A stretch of 64,000 nucleotides of DNA. It comes from Cylicocyclus nassatus. Its lineage: Eukaryota > Nematoda > Chromadorea > Rhabditida > Strongylidae. Positions 1-11,380 of the stretch are shown here, piece by piece. The translations under genes were made by a program, and so were the position numbers. The DNA is taken from positions 11,818,880 to 11,882,879 of the forward strand of contig CATQJL010000112.1 in NCBI GenBank assembly GCA_958299035.1. The letters run 5' to 3'. The stretch's first letter is position 1. Each line of letters starts with the position of its first letter. Under the pieces are notes generated by a model. The model did not search any database and was not told where the DNA came from. It worked only from the letters and a program-made list of their open reading frames with translations.

Positions 1-223
1 GTACGGATTGTTGGCTTAGCATGACTGCGATAGCAATATGAAAAGTCAGTGGTTCTCAGAGCAACACCTAGTTGAGATATTCTTCCTTTAAGAGAGTAGT
101 TATCAAACGTCACCAATACTGTAATCCTGCGCCTGGCAAGAGAACTTGAACCGATTCTCATGTTATTTATCACTGAACATTCACCTCCCATCAGTTCATT
201 TGCGCGCAAACATTGGCACTCAC

Positions 224-1424
224 CTGTTATCGTAAACACAAGCAAGAGCAACCTTGCTTTTTGATTTGCAGAATCGATAGGCACATCCAAACTTCAACGT
301 CTTGTGATAGATCATCTGTAAACATAAATTTAATCTTAAGTATCTTCGGTGTAATACTTTTATACAAATCGATTATAAATATTACATTGGCGAAAGGTTC
401 CATGGAGGTGTCTGCATATTTTACGTCAGGTCTTAGAGGATGGTTGACTGTATCTCTCCAGTCCTCTACGGCATACAGAAAAAATTGAAGAAGCGTTTCG
501 TTGTTTGGCGGACCATTTGTTCGATATCTGAACGTCATCTCTTCAATGACTGGGGGTTTGGACTGTTGCACTGTACAAGATCAAACATAGCTTACATTTT
601 ATAGTTCTCTGACTTTTGTAGGCTACTCATGTAGATTTTGGAATGTTTGCATCGGCTTCCAATAACTGCAGCAGCCAAAGCGGCGTGACTACGATCATAA
701 CCCTGTGTTTTGCGTAAATCAATATATCAAGGAATTCTCATCATGACTATCATACCCTTTGATTCAACTCGATTGGCAGCTGGAAGGCGGGCTTCGTGAC
801 TTACTTAAAGGCTAGAGAATGATTAGAGAGCACACGCGTGAGAGAGACGCAGACTGCGTCGCGGGCGCGAGTGGTATCAATTAAGTCACAAATCCCCGCC
901 TCCCAGCCGCCAATTCAGTTAAATTAAGCTTAGAATTTAAGTCTAGTCTTTTGTCGGAAAACAGATACAGGTCCTTCACGAAATCGTAATGAAAAGTGCG
1001 ACTGCGGTCTCTGGGCCTAATAAAGTCACATCGAGAATCTAACGAAAAGTATCGCCTTAGTGCTCAGCTCAAACCTCAAGTATCGAGAAGCCATCATATG
1101 TATTTGAAAAAAAAAAGCTTCAAGTGGAAGCAAAAGCCAAATGCGGCTGCAGAAATTCTGTACGCGATGCAGGCGACCGCCTCCATTGTGATTGTCCTAT
1201 AACTACGCGTCACTTGCTTCATTTGAGTTTTACCACGTTTTCTACAACTTTTTATTTTAAAGTCGTGGTGCGTCATACACTCCTCACCAGCTTGAAAAGG
1301 CTTTTCGATCCCGGTGCATCTCCGAAAATTTTCTTGTAAAGTCCACGTGTCGCAACTTGTGCTCTGATTGCGTTATGAGCCTTAACGACTGCTTCACCTA
1401 CTTCAGGAGCCACGTTGCACATGT
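224..1424 (-). CDS. CAP-superfamily (SCP/TAPS, ASP-like) protein, copy 1, partial and possibly broken
   Basis: Four minus-strand exons were read by splice sites: 1288-1424, 596-702, about 386-538 (acceptor uncertain) and 224-315. In order they encode HNAIRAQVATRG followed by a GDAPGSKS stretch (the CAP 'HN.LR...A.G...APK' start), a YD..HAALAAAVIGSRC segment, an AVEDWRDTV segment, and MIYHKTLKFGCAYRFC ending in ACVYD, which matches the 'KLGCA...C' and 'VCHY' end of CAP domains. CAP proteins of parasitic nematodes are usually secreted. No signal peptide is assigned, because the first exon enters in phase 1 and its upstream exon was not found. A hydrophobic ATG stretch at 1843-1805 is a weak candidate. 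The 596-702 exon leaves in phase 2, but no acceptor of the next exon restores the frame, so this copy may be a pseudogene or have an alternative junction. An open stretch continues in frame to position 1. The family call rests on motifs and on the paralogue at 30.8 kb. Confidence 0.62.
755..927. mobile_element. MITE, CCCTTTGATTCAAC family, copy 1
   Basis: The element starts after TA with CCCTTTGATTCAACTCG and has a decayed inverted partner ending near 927 (CCAATTCAGTTAAATT). Its GC-rich core contains GAGACGCAGACTGCGTCGCG. The same core and ends recur at 62279-62450 and 62724-62903. It lies in the intron between the first two assigned exons of the CAP gene. No coding potential. Confidence 0.75.
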
Positions 1425-2681
1425 CTAGAAGATGAGACGTAGTTGGTAAACATTTCAGTTTTTAGGTAATGTTTGCTTGCCTATTCTTAGTGCTTGAAAG
1501 AAGGTGAAACAGAACTGCAAAACATTTCTACAAATGACTTGTTTCACGTAAAAGTCATAAACTTTACCAGCAACACTTGCAGCATTTCGGCTTGCGATCT
1601 TTTCCCTGTTTCAGTTCAGATTCCTATGAAAAGGTGCTAGAAAACATGTAAGGGGTGCGCAGTGTATGGTTTAATAAATGAGACGAGAAGCGGAGAGATG
1701 ATACGGAACGAAACTGCTAGCCGCTGCATAGCAGAAGGAACAGAAAGCCTTACTGCACTTGCCCGTAGGATATAAGTGAGAGAGAAGAAGTTCGGTAAAG
1801 ACCTAGGAATACTCAATAAAAACCATTGGAAAAAGACCAACATGATCTAATAATCTTGCTTGGAAAATTGACCGCATTAGGAGAATTTGTTTCGCATTTC
1901 AAAACAAATTTTTACTGGTATCAGGTCTTAGGAAAGTAGTGTCGCCTTTTATTTGCTTGCCTTGATATCATAACCAAGTGCTTCTTGAAACTTAAAGCAA
2001 AGCAAGCTTCAAAAGGTAATCATGCTCATGCGCAATCCAGCCCACGTATAGTTTGAAACGATAGCCCAAAATGATCTAAGCGTCCATTCGAGAGAAAAAT
2101 TGAACTCCCAAAAAATCTGATGAAATCTTTGCGTGCTTATGCATGTACTGGGTTAAACCGAAATCGTAACTTCTTCGAGATATTTTTGCAAGACTCTAAC
2201 TTCTTTGAGTAAGCGAATTATGCATCAGTTTTCTTGAATGATTATTTTCTTGCATAAAAACCATAACTTCTCAAAGGTCTCGACCAGCGCAAACTCTGCT
2301 CAGTTGGAAATAAAAGGTCAGAAATGAAAGGATGCCTGTTTTAGATTATAATGCACAGTTTTTTGATTTTTGACGGGCTCGCCTCAAAACGCCAAAACAC
2401 ATAAATCTTCTCTTTCTATTTTCTCCGCAATTAAAACTTAGCAAAAAGTAAGCAAGGGTTAGAAAATGTATGATTTGTTTTGCTTAATAAAACTAACAAC
2501 TTGCAAAAACATCGGTATATAACGAAGTTACGATTTTTTAAAAACAGTGCGAAACAACTTTCGGCTCAAAGGCAGATCGGTGCCTGTGGGATATAGCTGT
2601 GGTGAGGATCCTGGTCACCTCCACTAACACCCGTCCCACTTCGGCTGGTTACTGTTATCTCTGTGCCTAGAAAATAGCCTA
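1425..2681. other. Unassigned stretch upstream of the CAP exons
   Basis: No gene is supported. A minus-strand open frame at 1637-1843 starts with hydrophobic MLVFFQWFLLSIP, which could be a signal-peptide exon of the neighbouring CAP gene, but no donor in the required phase was found. At 1930-1965 a TTAGG...CCTTTTATTTGCTTGCC segment resembles segments at 5070-5115 and, inverted, 6383-6425, so part of this stretch is repeat-derived. Confidence 0.4.
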
Positions 2682-3810
2682 GGCTGGGTTCATACCGAAC
2701 CCATGTTCCGGAACTGTTCCCGCACGGTTACCGCACTCTGCTGGAACTTTCCGAAACTGTGCTGCATGCGCTGCAGCTGCGCCGAACGCGCTTTGAACGG
2801 CGGGGGTTGAAGAATCTTGTCGTTTTCAACGCTTTTTCTTTCAGATTCCTCTCATTTTGGTCTTATTTCTCTATCCCCTTCCTATTTTCATCAGCAGAAC
2901 TTCGAACACTAAGCGGGGTTGAAACATAAGCGCTTTTCTGCTCTGCGCATGCGAAACGTGCACTCTTGTGCTCGTCCATTTTCTCTTCGCTTCATTTTTA
3001 CCCAGACCTATTCCATTTGTTCCAGGAAGCCGCTGCGTAAATTCCATAATCATCTGCCATGAATTAGGGATTGCGCGCAATTCTTATATAATTGGGATTT
3101 TTCTTGTTTTTTGATAGGTTTCGTTTTTGGGCATTCTCATCCCTTTACCTTTTTCCATATCGTTGCTTCTCCGTACTTTCTTCTAACCCGCTTCTCTTTG
3201 TGATAAGAAAAACTGTGAACTTGAAGCGGAGTTTAGGATTGAGCGTTGTTTTGCTCCATAAATCCGGGAAGAAGGGCCTTTGCGCGCTCGTCCATTCTCT
3301 CTTCTTCGCAACTTCGTGTGTTCTCGGGACCTGTCTATGTTCCTTTCAAAACAGATGCGAGACTACGCAGCGCTTTCCTAGAACACATGAAGTAGGTCTG
3401 AATACAAATAGAGAGAAAATGGACAAGCGCGCAAAGGCCCTTCTTCCCTGATACATGGAGCAGAAAGCTTTCAATCCTCAATACCGCTTCAAGTTCCAGT
3501 TCTTCTCATCACAAGGAGGACACACTTGTGTCGCATGCGCAGAGCAGGAAAGCGCTCATTCTTCAACCCCGCTCCGAGTTCGAAGTTCTGTTGATCAGAA
3601 AGGGAAGCGGGGTAGAGGAATAAGGCCAAAATGAGAGAAATCCCCTTGAAAACGATCAAAACTTTCCAACACTCGTCGCTCAAAACGCGTCCGAGGCGGC
3701 TGCAGCGCATGCAGCGCAGTTCTGGAACTGTTCCCGCACAGTTCCAGCACAGTGCAGGGACTGTGCAGGAACAACAGTTTCGGAACATGGGAATCAGTAT
3801 GAACCCGGCC
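2682..3810. mobile_element. Long-TIR foldback element, PIF/Harbinger-like, copy 1
   Basis: The ends are GGCTGGGTTCATAC and GTATGAACCCGGCC, flanked by CTA on the left and TTA on the right, consistent with a mutated 3-bp TWA-type duplication. Long inverted arms contain tandem GGAACTGTTCCCGCAC-like units near each end and meet near 3250-3350. Open frames inside (for example 3092-3451 and 3489-3788) read through the arms and show no transposase. Paralogous to 14021-15432. The superfamily call comes from TSD and TIR form only. Confidence 0.75.
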
Positions 3811-4233
3811 TTAGAACCGGCAAATGCAACCCAAATTGGTTGCTCGGACGGTTTCGCTTAATCGTTAGCGCGGGACCCTACAACCGCTATCTCATTGTAC
3901 GTGCTATCAGCAAAAATTGAAAGGCGGCAAGTTTCAAGTTAGGGCCTCCAATACCCACTGCAACCCTGGTCTGAGCGGCTTTTTGGAAATTGGGTAAACT
4001 CCCCAAAAGCAGTGTTTGCAACCGCTTCAAAATTCAACTTTGTGTTCTACGTGTCGAAATCCTGAAACGTGCAGAAAGGTGGAAATGCAAAATCTGCCGG
4101 GACAATACTTTCAACCTAGCACTTACCACGTCAGACATTCGTACATAAGCTGTACCAGCCCATGGGTTATGCGACTTGCGCTTGCAGCAACTTGCGACGG
4201 TGCGGCGTGACGCGTGGAACTTTGCTACGCTAA

Positions 4234-4597
4234 AGGCAGTGTGCAGGCAAATTTGGAAGCATAGGTTTTTCGCCTGGAAGTTGATGAGGGGGTCCTAACT
4301 AGGACACTGCCCGAGGAAAATTGCAAATTGTTCATTCACGGCTGAGAAATCAGTTTCCGAAAACCCCGCGCCTGCGCCATGACTCCCGAAAACGACTTCG
4401 TTCATTCTAACACTACGTTCGCTCTGGGACCTATCCTGATTCTTATGGTGACGGCGCAGCTGTGGAGTGTTTGGGGATGGATTTCTCAGCCGTAAAGAAA
4501 TCATTTGCGCTGCGGTTTGGGGAATGCCTTAGCTAGAACCTCCTCATCAGTTCCCAGGCAAAAAATCCATATGCCCAAATTTGCCTGCACACTGCCT
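4234..4597. mobile_element. MITE, AGGCAG...CAGGCAAAT family, copy 1
   Basis: Inverted ends AGGCAGTGTGCAGGCAAATT and the reverse complement ending at 4597 bound a GC-rich interior. Internal inverted pieces (GGGTCCTAACTAGGACACTGCC and others) suggest a secondary hairpin. The TIR resembles that of the element at 38684-39031. The target duplication is unclear (AA against TTT). No protein is encoded. Confidence 0.7.
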
Positions 4598-4699
4598 TTT
4601 GAGGCGCGTCGCATGTGGCGGTGCGTCGCAAATCATTCTGGCGCGGACCGATGTTGGCTGATACAGCCTATATGCAGAAATATGCATAGCCAAAGTCTA

Positions 4700-4985
4700 A
4701 TAAAAGTGAATGATTCATATGGTTACGAAGTATTTCTTACACGTTCAGACCCAAGAACTTTGAGAAATAGTAGCTGTTGTAAATTCAAGTTTCAAATACA
4801 ACGATCCAGCGAAGATCTCGCAAGGTCCAAAACCATTATGATTTCTAAGAACTGTGCTCCATAGATTCCAAGTTTTCTTGAGGTTAGGAAGCATTGAAAT
4901 CAATCATTGTTGTTGAACTTTGTAAAATAAAGCTGTGAATTCTGCACTGCACCTGCTGGTGAGCATAAGCATGTCGGGCAAGTAA
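4700..4985 (+). pseudogene. Pcc1/LAGE3-like fragment, inverted degenerate copy
   Basis: This plus-strand segment aligns by eye with the minus-strand frame at 6484-6826. Here a QRSSEDLARSK stretch corresponds to QQSNEDLQQVPK there, and KAVNSALHLL corresponds to KAVNSALRLL. Stop codons and frame breaks separate the pieces, for example a TAG after KNCAP at 4863. The similarity extends beyond the coding part to about 5115, so the segment was copied as a DNA block rather than as a spliced message. It is the left arm of a large inverted duplication. Not expected to make a protein. Confidence 0.5.
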
Positions 4986-5209
4986 TGTCTTCTTAGGCTA
5001 AGTTATGGGAAAAGAGATAGGTGATAATTTCAATTCATTGGGAAACAATCTTTGGATCTCAATCATCTTCTGATACTAGGTTATTGGAAAATGGTGCTTT
5101 TTATTTGCTTGCCTCCCGCAGCAAATGAATCTTAACATTTTCTTCAGCGAAAACACGAATTTCGATTTCTCATTTCTTAGTTGAAGAGAAAAAGCAGCAG
5201 CTGCATATA

Positions 5210-6210
5210 TTAGGTCAGTCCAAAAGTTCTTCCGTTTTTTCAAACTGTCATAAAAACAAGAGAAATAAAGCAGGCATGCCTCTAGGGACTATCAGAAACA
5301 GTTTTTCTTTTTCTTTCCACCAGTCATGTTTTGGAACCATTTGCTTTAGTGGTTTCTGAGATAACTGCCGAAATTTCAAACCTATGTTTTTACCATGCCC
5401 AATTTTGGCAATTTTTCAAATTCTTTATTGTGAACTTTTGGAAAAGCTTTGACAACTGCTAGATAGCGTAAATAGAGTGCAATGCAATGAATTTTTTTGG
5501 CAAGCTGGCTTTCAAAAATTTTCAGATTCATATTTCTGATGCTATCTATGCTTTTGGTCATCCCAACACTCACAGAACATCAAGCGGCACACAACTAATG
5601 TGCCATTCGATGCAGCTTTTCCTCCTTTTTTGGGATCTCTTTCTCTTTTCAGTTCATGGAGTCTTCGGCAATAAAATTACTATAATTCGTGATTTTGGAC
5701 CCGCCCCAGGCTGTATCCGCGAAATGTCAAATTTGATATTTCGAAGCGGCGAACGCTTTATTGCTTTGTAGAGTTAATGTTTGATCATAATCGAATTTTG
5801 CAAGTATCAAATTCCGACGATCTGTTAGTGTTAAGAGCCTTTGTGTATTTTGTGACTTCGCAAAATTGAAGACTTTTGGAAAAGTCTTCCTAAAATTGCT
5901 AAGAAGCTGATTGAAAAGGTGATAAAATTGCAATGAATTGCACTTTATTTGCGCTACCTAACAGCTGTCAAAGCTTTTCCAAATGTTCACAATGAAGATT
6001 TTGAAAAATTTGCCAAATTCGAGCATGGTAAAAACCATAGGTTTGAAATTTCGGCAGTTATCTCAGAAACCACTGAAGCAAATGATCCAACATGACTGGT
6101 GGAAAGAAGAAGAAAAATTGCGTCTGATAATCTCTAGAGCATTTGCCTGCCTTTATTTCACTATTTTTATGACACTAAAAGAACGGAAAGAATTTTTGGA
6201 CCACAAGTAA
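5210..6210. mobile_element. Foldback MITE with long inverted arms, mariner-type end
   Basis: The left end is TTAGGTCAGTCCAAAAGTTC after TA; the right end is a decayed inverse near 6210. Arms of about 275 bp (5210-5487 and 5930-6210) are inverted copies; both contain the 'gttttcaccagtcatgtt/catgactggtgg' and 'aaagctttgacaact/agctgtcaaagctttt' blocks. TTAGG-type ends next to TA suggest the Tc1/mariner group. The reading frame at 5983-6210 is only the arm read through. Confidence 0.75.
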
Positions 6211-6483
6211 ATTATATATGGATTCTTTCTCGATTTCAAGCGCTGAGAACTTTTTAGATTTTGTTTCAAACTTAAGGAATCAAATTAGCGCGAAAGCATG
6301 GTTATCTTGTAAAGCTTGCTTTGCTCCGTCGAAGGATATTGTCCCAAACGTGTCGAGATTCACTTGGTTGCAGTGTTAAGGCAAGCAAATAAAAAGTGCC
6401 TATTCTTTTGACAGCCTAATACTAGGAAGAAAGTCCAAAAAAATACTGCTTTCCAATGGATTAGAAAACACGTACCTCTTTTC

Positions 6484-6826
6484 CTACATCATAGCCGAAG
6501 AACACATTATTTGCCGGCACACTGAAGCGTATACCGCCAGTAGGCGCAGTGCAGAATTCACAGCTTTTAGTTCAGCAGCGTCGAGTTTCAGTGTTATTTC
6601 ATACTTACCAGCAGAAATTTGAAAATTTTTGCAGGACAGTCTTCTATGAAATCGTAAAGGCTTTGGCACTTGCTGTAGATCTTCGTTGGATTGTTGCATA
6701 GTTCTGTTCACAATAATGCGAACACTCCATAATTTGGAAGTTTCTGGACTCAAAAAACCTTTGGTGCGACGTGAAAGAGTACAGGGAACGATATACGCGG
6801 CACAAGAATGAATACCGGTGTCAATC
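6484..6826 (-). CDS. Possible KEOPS subunit Pcc1/LAGE3-like segment, start unresolved
   Basis: A minus-strand open frame ends at TAG 6484-6486. Its C-terminal part, FHRRLSCKNFQIS followed by KYEITLKLDAAELKAVNSAL, resembles the small Pcc1/LAGE3 fold: beta strands, then an acidic residue plus the 'AVNS' helix. Pcc1 is the dimerisation subunit of the KEOPS complex, which makes tRNA t6A. The open frame runs upstream into a MITE whose left end is at 6830, so the ATG at 6849 is transposon-derived and the real start is unknown. An internal ATG gives 73 residues. A good donor-like GGTAAGTATG lies inside the frame, so the true exon could stop earlier. The similarity is by eye; no second exon was found. 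A dead inverted copy lies at 4.7-5.0 kb. Confidence 0.38.
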
Positions 6827-6829
6827 TTA

Positions 6830-7063
6830 GGCCTCGGACAGAGTTTCACGCGATTTGATCGTCGCGATTCAATCGCTACAAAACAAGTGTAACAAAATTA
6901 TTGCATGCCGATCTTCTTGCATTTCGGTTGTGATAGTTTTCCAACACGACTAGTTGTGAATAACTATCACAGCCGAAATACAAGAAGATCGGCATGCAAT
7001 GAACTCATAACACGTTGTCGATGAATCGCGACGATCGAATCGCATGAACTCTGTCCGAGGCCC
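6830..7063. mobile_element. MITE, GGCCTCGGACAG family, copy 1 (PIF/Harbinger-like)
   Basis: The ends GGCCTCGGACAG and CTGTCCGAGGCC are flanked by TTA on both sides (6827-6829 and 7064-7066). The TIR continues as TCACGCGATTTGATCGTCGC. Internal inverted copies of GCATGCCGATCTTCTTGCAT form a second hairpin. The paralogous copy is at 24132-24364. No coding capacity. Confidence 0.85.
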
Positions 7064-7217
7064 TTAGAAATGCTTTTGCACTGGATGCGAAATTTTATTG
7101 GTCCATAGTTATACGAACACCTCAAACAAAGCTCTTTTTTTCACTCAAAACTACAATCTTTCGAGTCAAATTTTCTTGTAAATTTACATTATCAAAGTCT
7201 GATATTTGTTACATACA

Positions 7218-7863
7218 GCGCAGTTCAAAAAGAGGAGCGTTACTCTTCTTAAACTGCCCGCTTCTAAAGTCACGGCGCTACAAAAACGTCTGTTTTTTTG
7301 CGGTTTAAGCACTCTAATTAACTCTTACCGATGCTGTGAAATAGATTAAGCTTTTTGGATTGATCTCTTGTTTGATGGCTGGTAAATCCATGTGTGTTCG
7401 TCGCATTTCTCATCCAAACTCCAACCTTACCCTAGGATTAGCACAAATTCGAGCCTCAAAAATCAGCTTCTGCAGTCTAATAACAAGCTAAGTGCAGAGA
7501 ACGTATAAGTCAGTGAGATATTGCGAAGCCAGAAAAAAAAACTCTGCATCCCTGAGCGTATTCTGGCCACGTAGACGTCATCTTGCACAAATGGTTGCGT
7601 TTATTATCGCAATAACCCTCTCACTGGCCTTTTGGCTCCAAAGCTCAAGTGGCAGCAAGAAATCTCAATACTTCAGCGCAGATATATCAGCATACAAGCA
7701 ATGCACTTGTCTCATTGTAACTAAAACAAAATATATTGAAAAGCTTGATCTATTTCATAGTATCGGCAGGAGCTAATTAGAGTGCTTGAACCGCTGAACA
7801 GAGGTTTTTGCAAGGGACTGACAAAACCAGTTTGAGAAAAGTAATCTCCTCTTTTTGGATTGC
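7218..7863. repeat. Inverted repeat pair around a 375-bp spacer
   Basis: The plus-strand segment 7218-7362 (CAGTTCAAAAAGAGGAGCG to TAGATTAAGCTTTTTGGATT) matches the reverse complement of 7738-7863. The arms share 'AAGCACTCTAATTA' and 'GAAATAGAT.AAGCTTTT'. Terminal repeats typical of a transposon were not identified. The spacer holds an open frame (7492-7776) without recognisable similarity. This could be a decayed foldback element or an inverted duplication. Confidence 0.6.
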
Positions 7864-10600
7864 GCTTGGTACAGTGTGTGAAAATATTTTGGACTTTATT
7901 ACTGTAACTTTACAAAAATGTTGACTCGAAACGCTAGAGATCCGAAAAATATTCTTAAGACTGACACTGGCTCTCATTCTTGTGTCGCGTATACCGTTTT
8001 CAGCTATGCTTTGCGTGGACCAAGGTTTTTCAAGTTCCTTCTAAAAGATCCCGTAAACCAAATATATAGGATATTCGTGTAATATGAACCGCACTTTATC
8101 TGAAACTTGAATTTCCTGCAGTTACTGGTTTCTCAGGTCTTTAGGTCTAAACTATGTGAAAAAAAACTTTACCTAGTCATAAATCACTCATACCTGATTT
8201 CCACTTTACATGCTAGCGGAGCAAGTGGGTTATCAGACTAAGCGACATATAAACTGAGTAAGAAGCTTCAAAAATTAACAAACGTTTTTTCCATTCCGGC
8301 ACAGCTCCAACCCAAAATAATTTTGTACTCGTAGATAAGGTTGAAAATACTGTCTGAGCAAAGTTTGAGGTCATCTTATTTCATATTTACGAAAAAATGA
8401 ACGTCTCCTGTTAAACCATCGGCGGTTCCATGACGTCAAATCAGAGCAGGGGGAAAGTTGCTCAGGAAGTCGAAAAACTTACACTATAGTTGAGCTTATG
8501 GTCATTTGCGATCTTCCTCCATAGCGGTAAAGTACGTATGTCCGACAATCACCACCACATCATAGACCCTATATTGACTCTGCGCCACAGCCTTAGCAGG
8601 ACCTGCTTATTTTTACAAAAATGCAAGGGCTTTGGTATAAGCTGTTATCGTCGTTTCCGCGCTTTCTAAGATGGATGCTCGGATGAAGCGCAGCGGATGA
8701 GACCTGATAAACGAACAAAAAGGGAATTTCTGTTTGAATCCTGCTACTGAGCATGCCCATACAATGAAGGTGGACGCCTTGGTGGAGCAACCCGAAGGTG
8801 TAAGGAGCTGAGAAATCTTTAGAGAACACCTGCAATGTATAATATTAGGTTAAATCCAAAGTTCTCTCGCGCCATTTTCAAAAAATCGTAACTCTTGATG
8901 CCAGAACAGCCTCGATGGAATTGCACTTATAATAAAAGAAAGTAAATTATGCATTTTATACTGACACCTTGCTTACCTTCAATGAGCTCTGATTGCAGAG
9001 AAAAGAATGGAAAAAAAAACCGCTTGAAGTCCGGTAAATAGCAAGCTCATTAACAGCAGAAAACTATGCAATAGAATCTGAAACAGTTATAAACACAAGA
9101 TTTCTGACTTTTCTTTAACTGAGCAGAATCTGTACTGATCGAGCTCTTCTTTGAGAATGAGTTTTGAGAAAATAGAAGAAAAGAGAATTAATTTCGAACT
9201 TTTTTTCAATTATAACTTATCGCAAAAAGCTTATATCACCAAAACTTTAGTGTTTCCTTTGTGATTTTCTCTGCTATCAGAGCTTACTAGGAGTGAACAA
9301 GGCTTCCATGCTCCAACATCTACTCTTTTTAGTCATATTAGTGTCATAAAAAATATCATAAAAGAAAGAAGTTACGATTTTTTGATCCGGCAGTTGTACA
9401 TCTTCAATTGTACGCATGCATTACATTCGAAAAAATAAGATTTGTAGAAAATACCCAGAAATTTTCTTTTCAACCTGATACATAAACAATGAGGAGGAAC
9501 TTGGAATAGAGCTCTTGGACACTTTGCAGGGCTCGAGCAGGTAAGACAGGAGGTCCTAAAACAGTCCAAAGTAGGAAAATGGCTATGTTGAGGGACCGCA
9601 GCTAGCATCTTATTCGCTACGGGCTCATTAGAATATATGTAGGCATGTGAGCGATCCTTTTATAATAATAGAAAGAAAGATTAATGGAGCGATGTCGCTT
9701 TCAAAACTCTAAATTCATTGTAATTCAAAAATTCTTCTTAACAGCTTGCCACATTCGCAAATACTGAGTGGAAGACAATATGCTAATTTAATAGAGTGAC
9801 GTGGCAGACATTTGAGACAGACATCATAATTTATAACAAGTATTGCGATATGTACAGCATTTGCTAAACGATAAAGTGGCAAGTAACGCATTAAAATTCA
9901 TGTATTTTATAGCATTACGAGAAGTAAAGAATTCAGGCAGCTATTAGTGCACTAAATTTACAATGTATTTTTCTACAAGTGAAGGCATCTAAGACCAAGT
10001 GTTCGGATGAGAGAAGAAGTTATTTCTGGCAACACTAATCACCAAAGATTTTGGGTTTATCGATTAATTTTTAGTAATAGTTATGAACTAGCTGGTCACT
10101 CGGCTTCGCACGATCCCTATTAACTTAATGCGAAATGATTCACCGTTAAGTTTCACTTATACACAACATTTTCTTGTCCATGTCGATTCTATAAGCCGGC
10201 TTTCTTACAGAAAGCTTCTTTGTAATAATTTCTCCCTTCCCATCTTTGTAATAATCACGAAAGCTCCGCAGAGGTGGCGTTTTCACAGGCTGGATGTCGT
10301 ATTTCTTAGAAAAAAAGCAAAAGGAAACTCGTAATGTTCCGAGGGGTGATTTGCGGAAATCTGATGCAATGCTATCAAGCACAAGGCTAACCCTTATTAA
10401 GCCCTTATTTCAACTCCGAAGTCGTTTCACCAGTTTAACAGGTAGATTGACACTTACAAACATGACAAGTGTTTAGACCTGTGTGCACATGATATCAATG
10501 TGTTAAAACACAATCTTTATGCGCAGAAAAATAGATATTTAGTCCGTTTACAACCGGTACGCAATGTTGAGCCACAAAATTTGGTGTGTATCTCCGCAGC
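7864..10600. other. AT-rich stretch without supported gene
   Basis: Short open frames at 8593-8835, 9372-9608 and 10128-10382 have no recognisable domains or convincing splice partners. Weak inverted pairs (CAAAAAATCGTAACT near 8880 against AGTTACGATTTTTTG near 9370; GAGCTCTGATTGCAGAGAAA near 8984 against TTTTCTCTGCTATCAGAGCT near 9266) suggest an old foldback element that starts after TA at 8845 with TTAGGTTAAATCC. Its right end could not be placed. Confidence 0.35.
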
Positions 10601-10609
10601 AACGATGAA

Positions 10610-10780
10610 AAGGAAAGTTTGAAAAGTTATGAAAAAGTTATGTGAATGAAGGGAGCTGTGAGTGTTTTCCAATTTAGGTTGCTCCCGCGCAACCTAGGAT
10701 GACCGTGAGGTTGCGCGGAGCCAAACAAAGTCTAATTTTTTCCCTTCTTCACATAATTTTTCAAAATTCTTCACATGAGT
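10610..10780. repeat. Small palindromic repeat with nested hairpin
   Basis: The outer arms are GAAAAAGTTATGTGAATGAA and its imperfect inverse TTCTTCACATAATTTTTC. The inner arms are GCTCCCGCGCAACCT and AGGTTGCGCGGAGC around 10680-10727. The size and nested hairpin suggest a MITE remnant, but no target duplication is clear. Confidence 0.5.
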
Positions 10781-11044
10781 CTATTCTTCAGTTTATACTC
10801 TACCTATGAATACTTACCATAACCCAAATTTTGTCTCTTGTGTTTTGCTACGCCTTCGAATTATTTAAAAACCGCCTTTCTTCACGTGTTCCTGTTTTAT
10901 CTCCGATTTTCCTTGCTTATTTTCAACTTCCGTTAACTCATCGTTTGCTGCAGATTATTGGCCGTGCTTTTTACAATTGCCACAAAAGGTACTTCGTAAT
11001 CTTCTGCAGTGTCAAAGGGGACTTCGTTTTCAAAAATTTGAAGG

Positions 11045-11290
11045 ACCCGTCATACTTCGAAAAAGGCCCAAAAGAGCCCGAAAAAGCCCAAAAAAGCCGA
11101 AAAAGCCCAAAAGCGCCAGAGCGCCAAAAAGAGCCGGAACGCCCCCTTCCGTTTTGACGCTAAGGCATGGTGTTGATTTCGCAACCGAGTCTTTTTGCTT
11201 CATTTTCTGTAGTCTGCAATCAAAATATCGTCAGAATACTACCATAATTTTGTTTCTGCGTTCCGGCTCCTTCGGACTTTTTCGGGCGCT
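11045..11290 (+). mobile_element. MITE with AAAAGCCC-rich arm, copy 1 (right end lost)
   Basis: The left end ACCCGTCATACTTCG is followed by a run of AAAAGCCC/AAAAGCGCC units. The core reads GTTGATTT..AACCGAGTCTTTTTG, then CATTTTCTGTAGTCTGCA. The same core occurs inverted at 21079-21434. The right arm ends early (GACTTTTTCGGGCGCTCACT), so this copy is truncated or rearranged. Frames at 10831-11157 and 10977-11354 overlap it and are not genes. Confidence 0.65.
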
Positions 11291-11380
11291 CACTCACTCA
11301 TCTGCATCCCTTAACTCAGAGAAATTGTTATTCAGTGATAAAATTAAAACCTAAAACGCGACATCTGCCCCGCCACGTAA

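Noticed and set aside
1094..1276. Frame near the CAP exons that might be another CAP exon
   Set aside because: Its translation fits no part of the CAP domain, and the exon expected between 1288 and 386 is found at 596-702.
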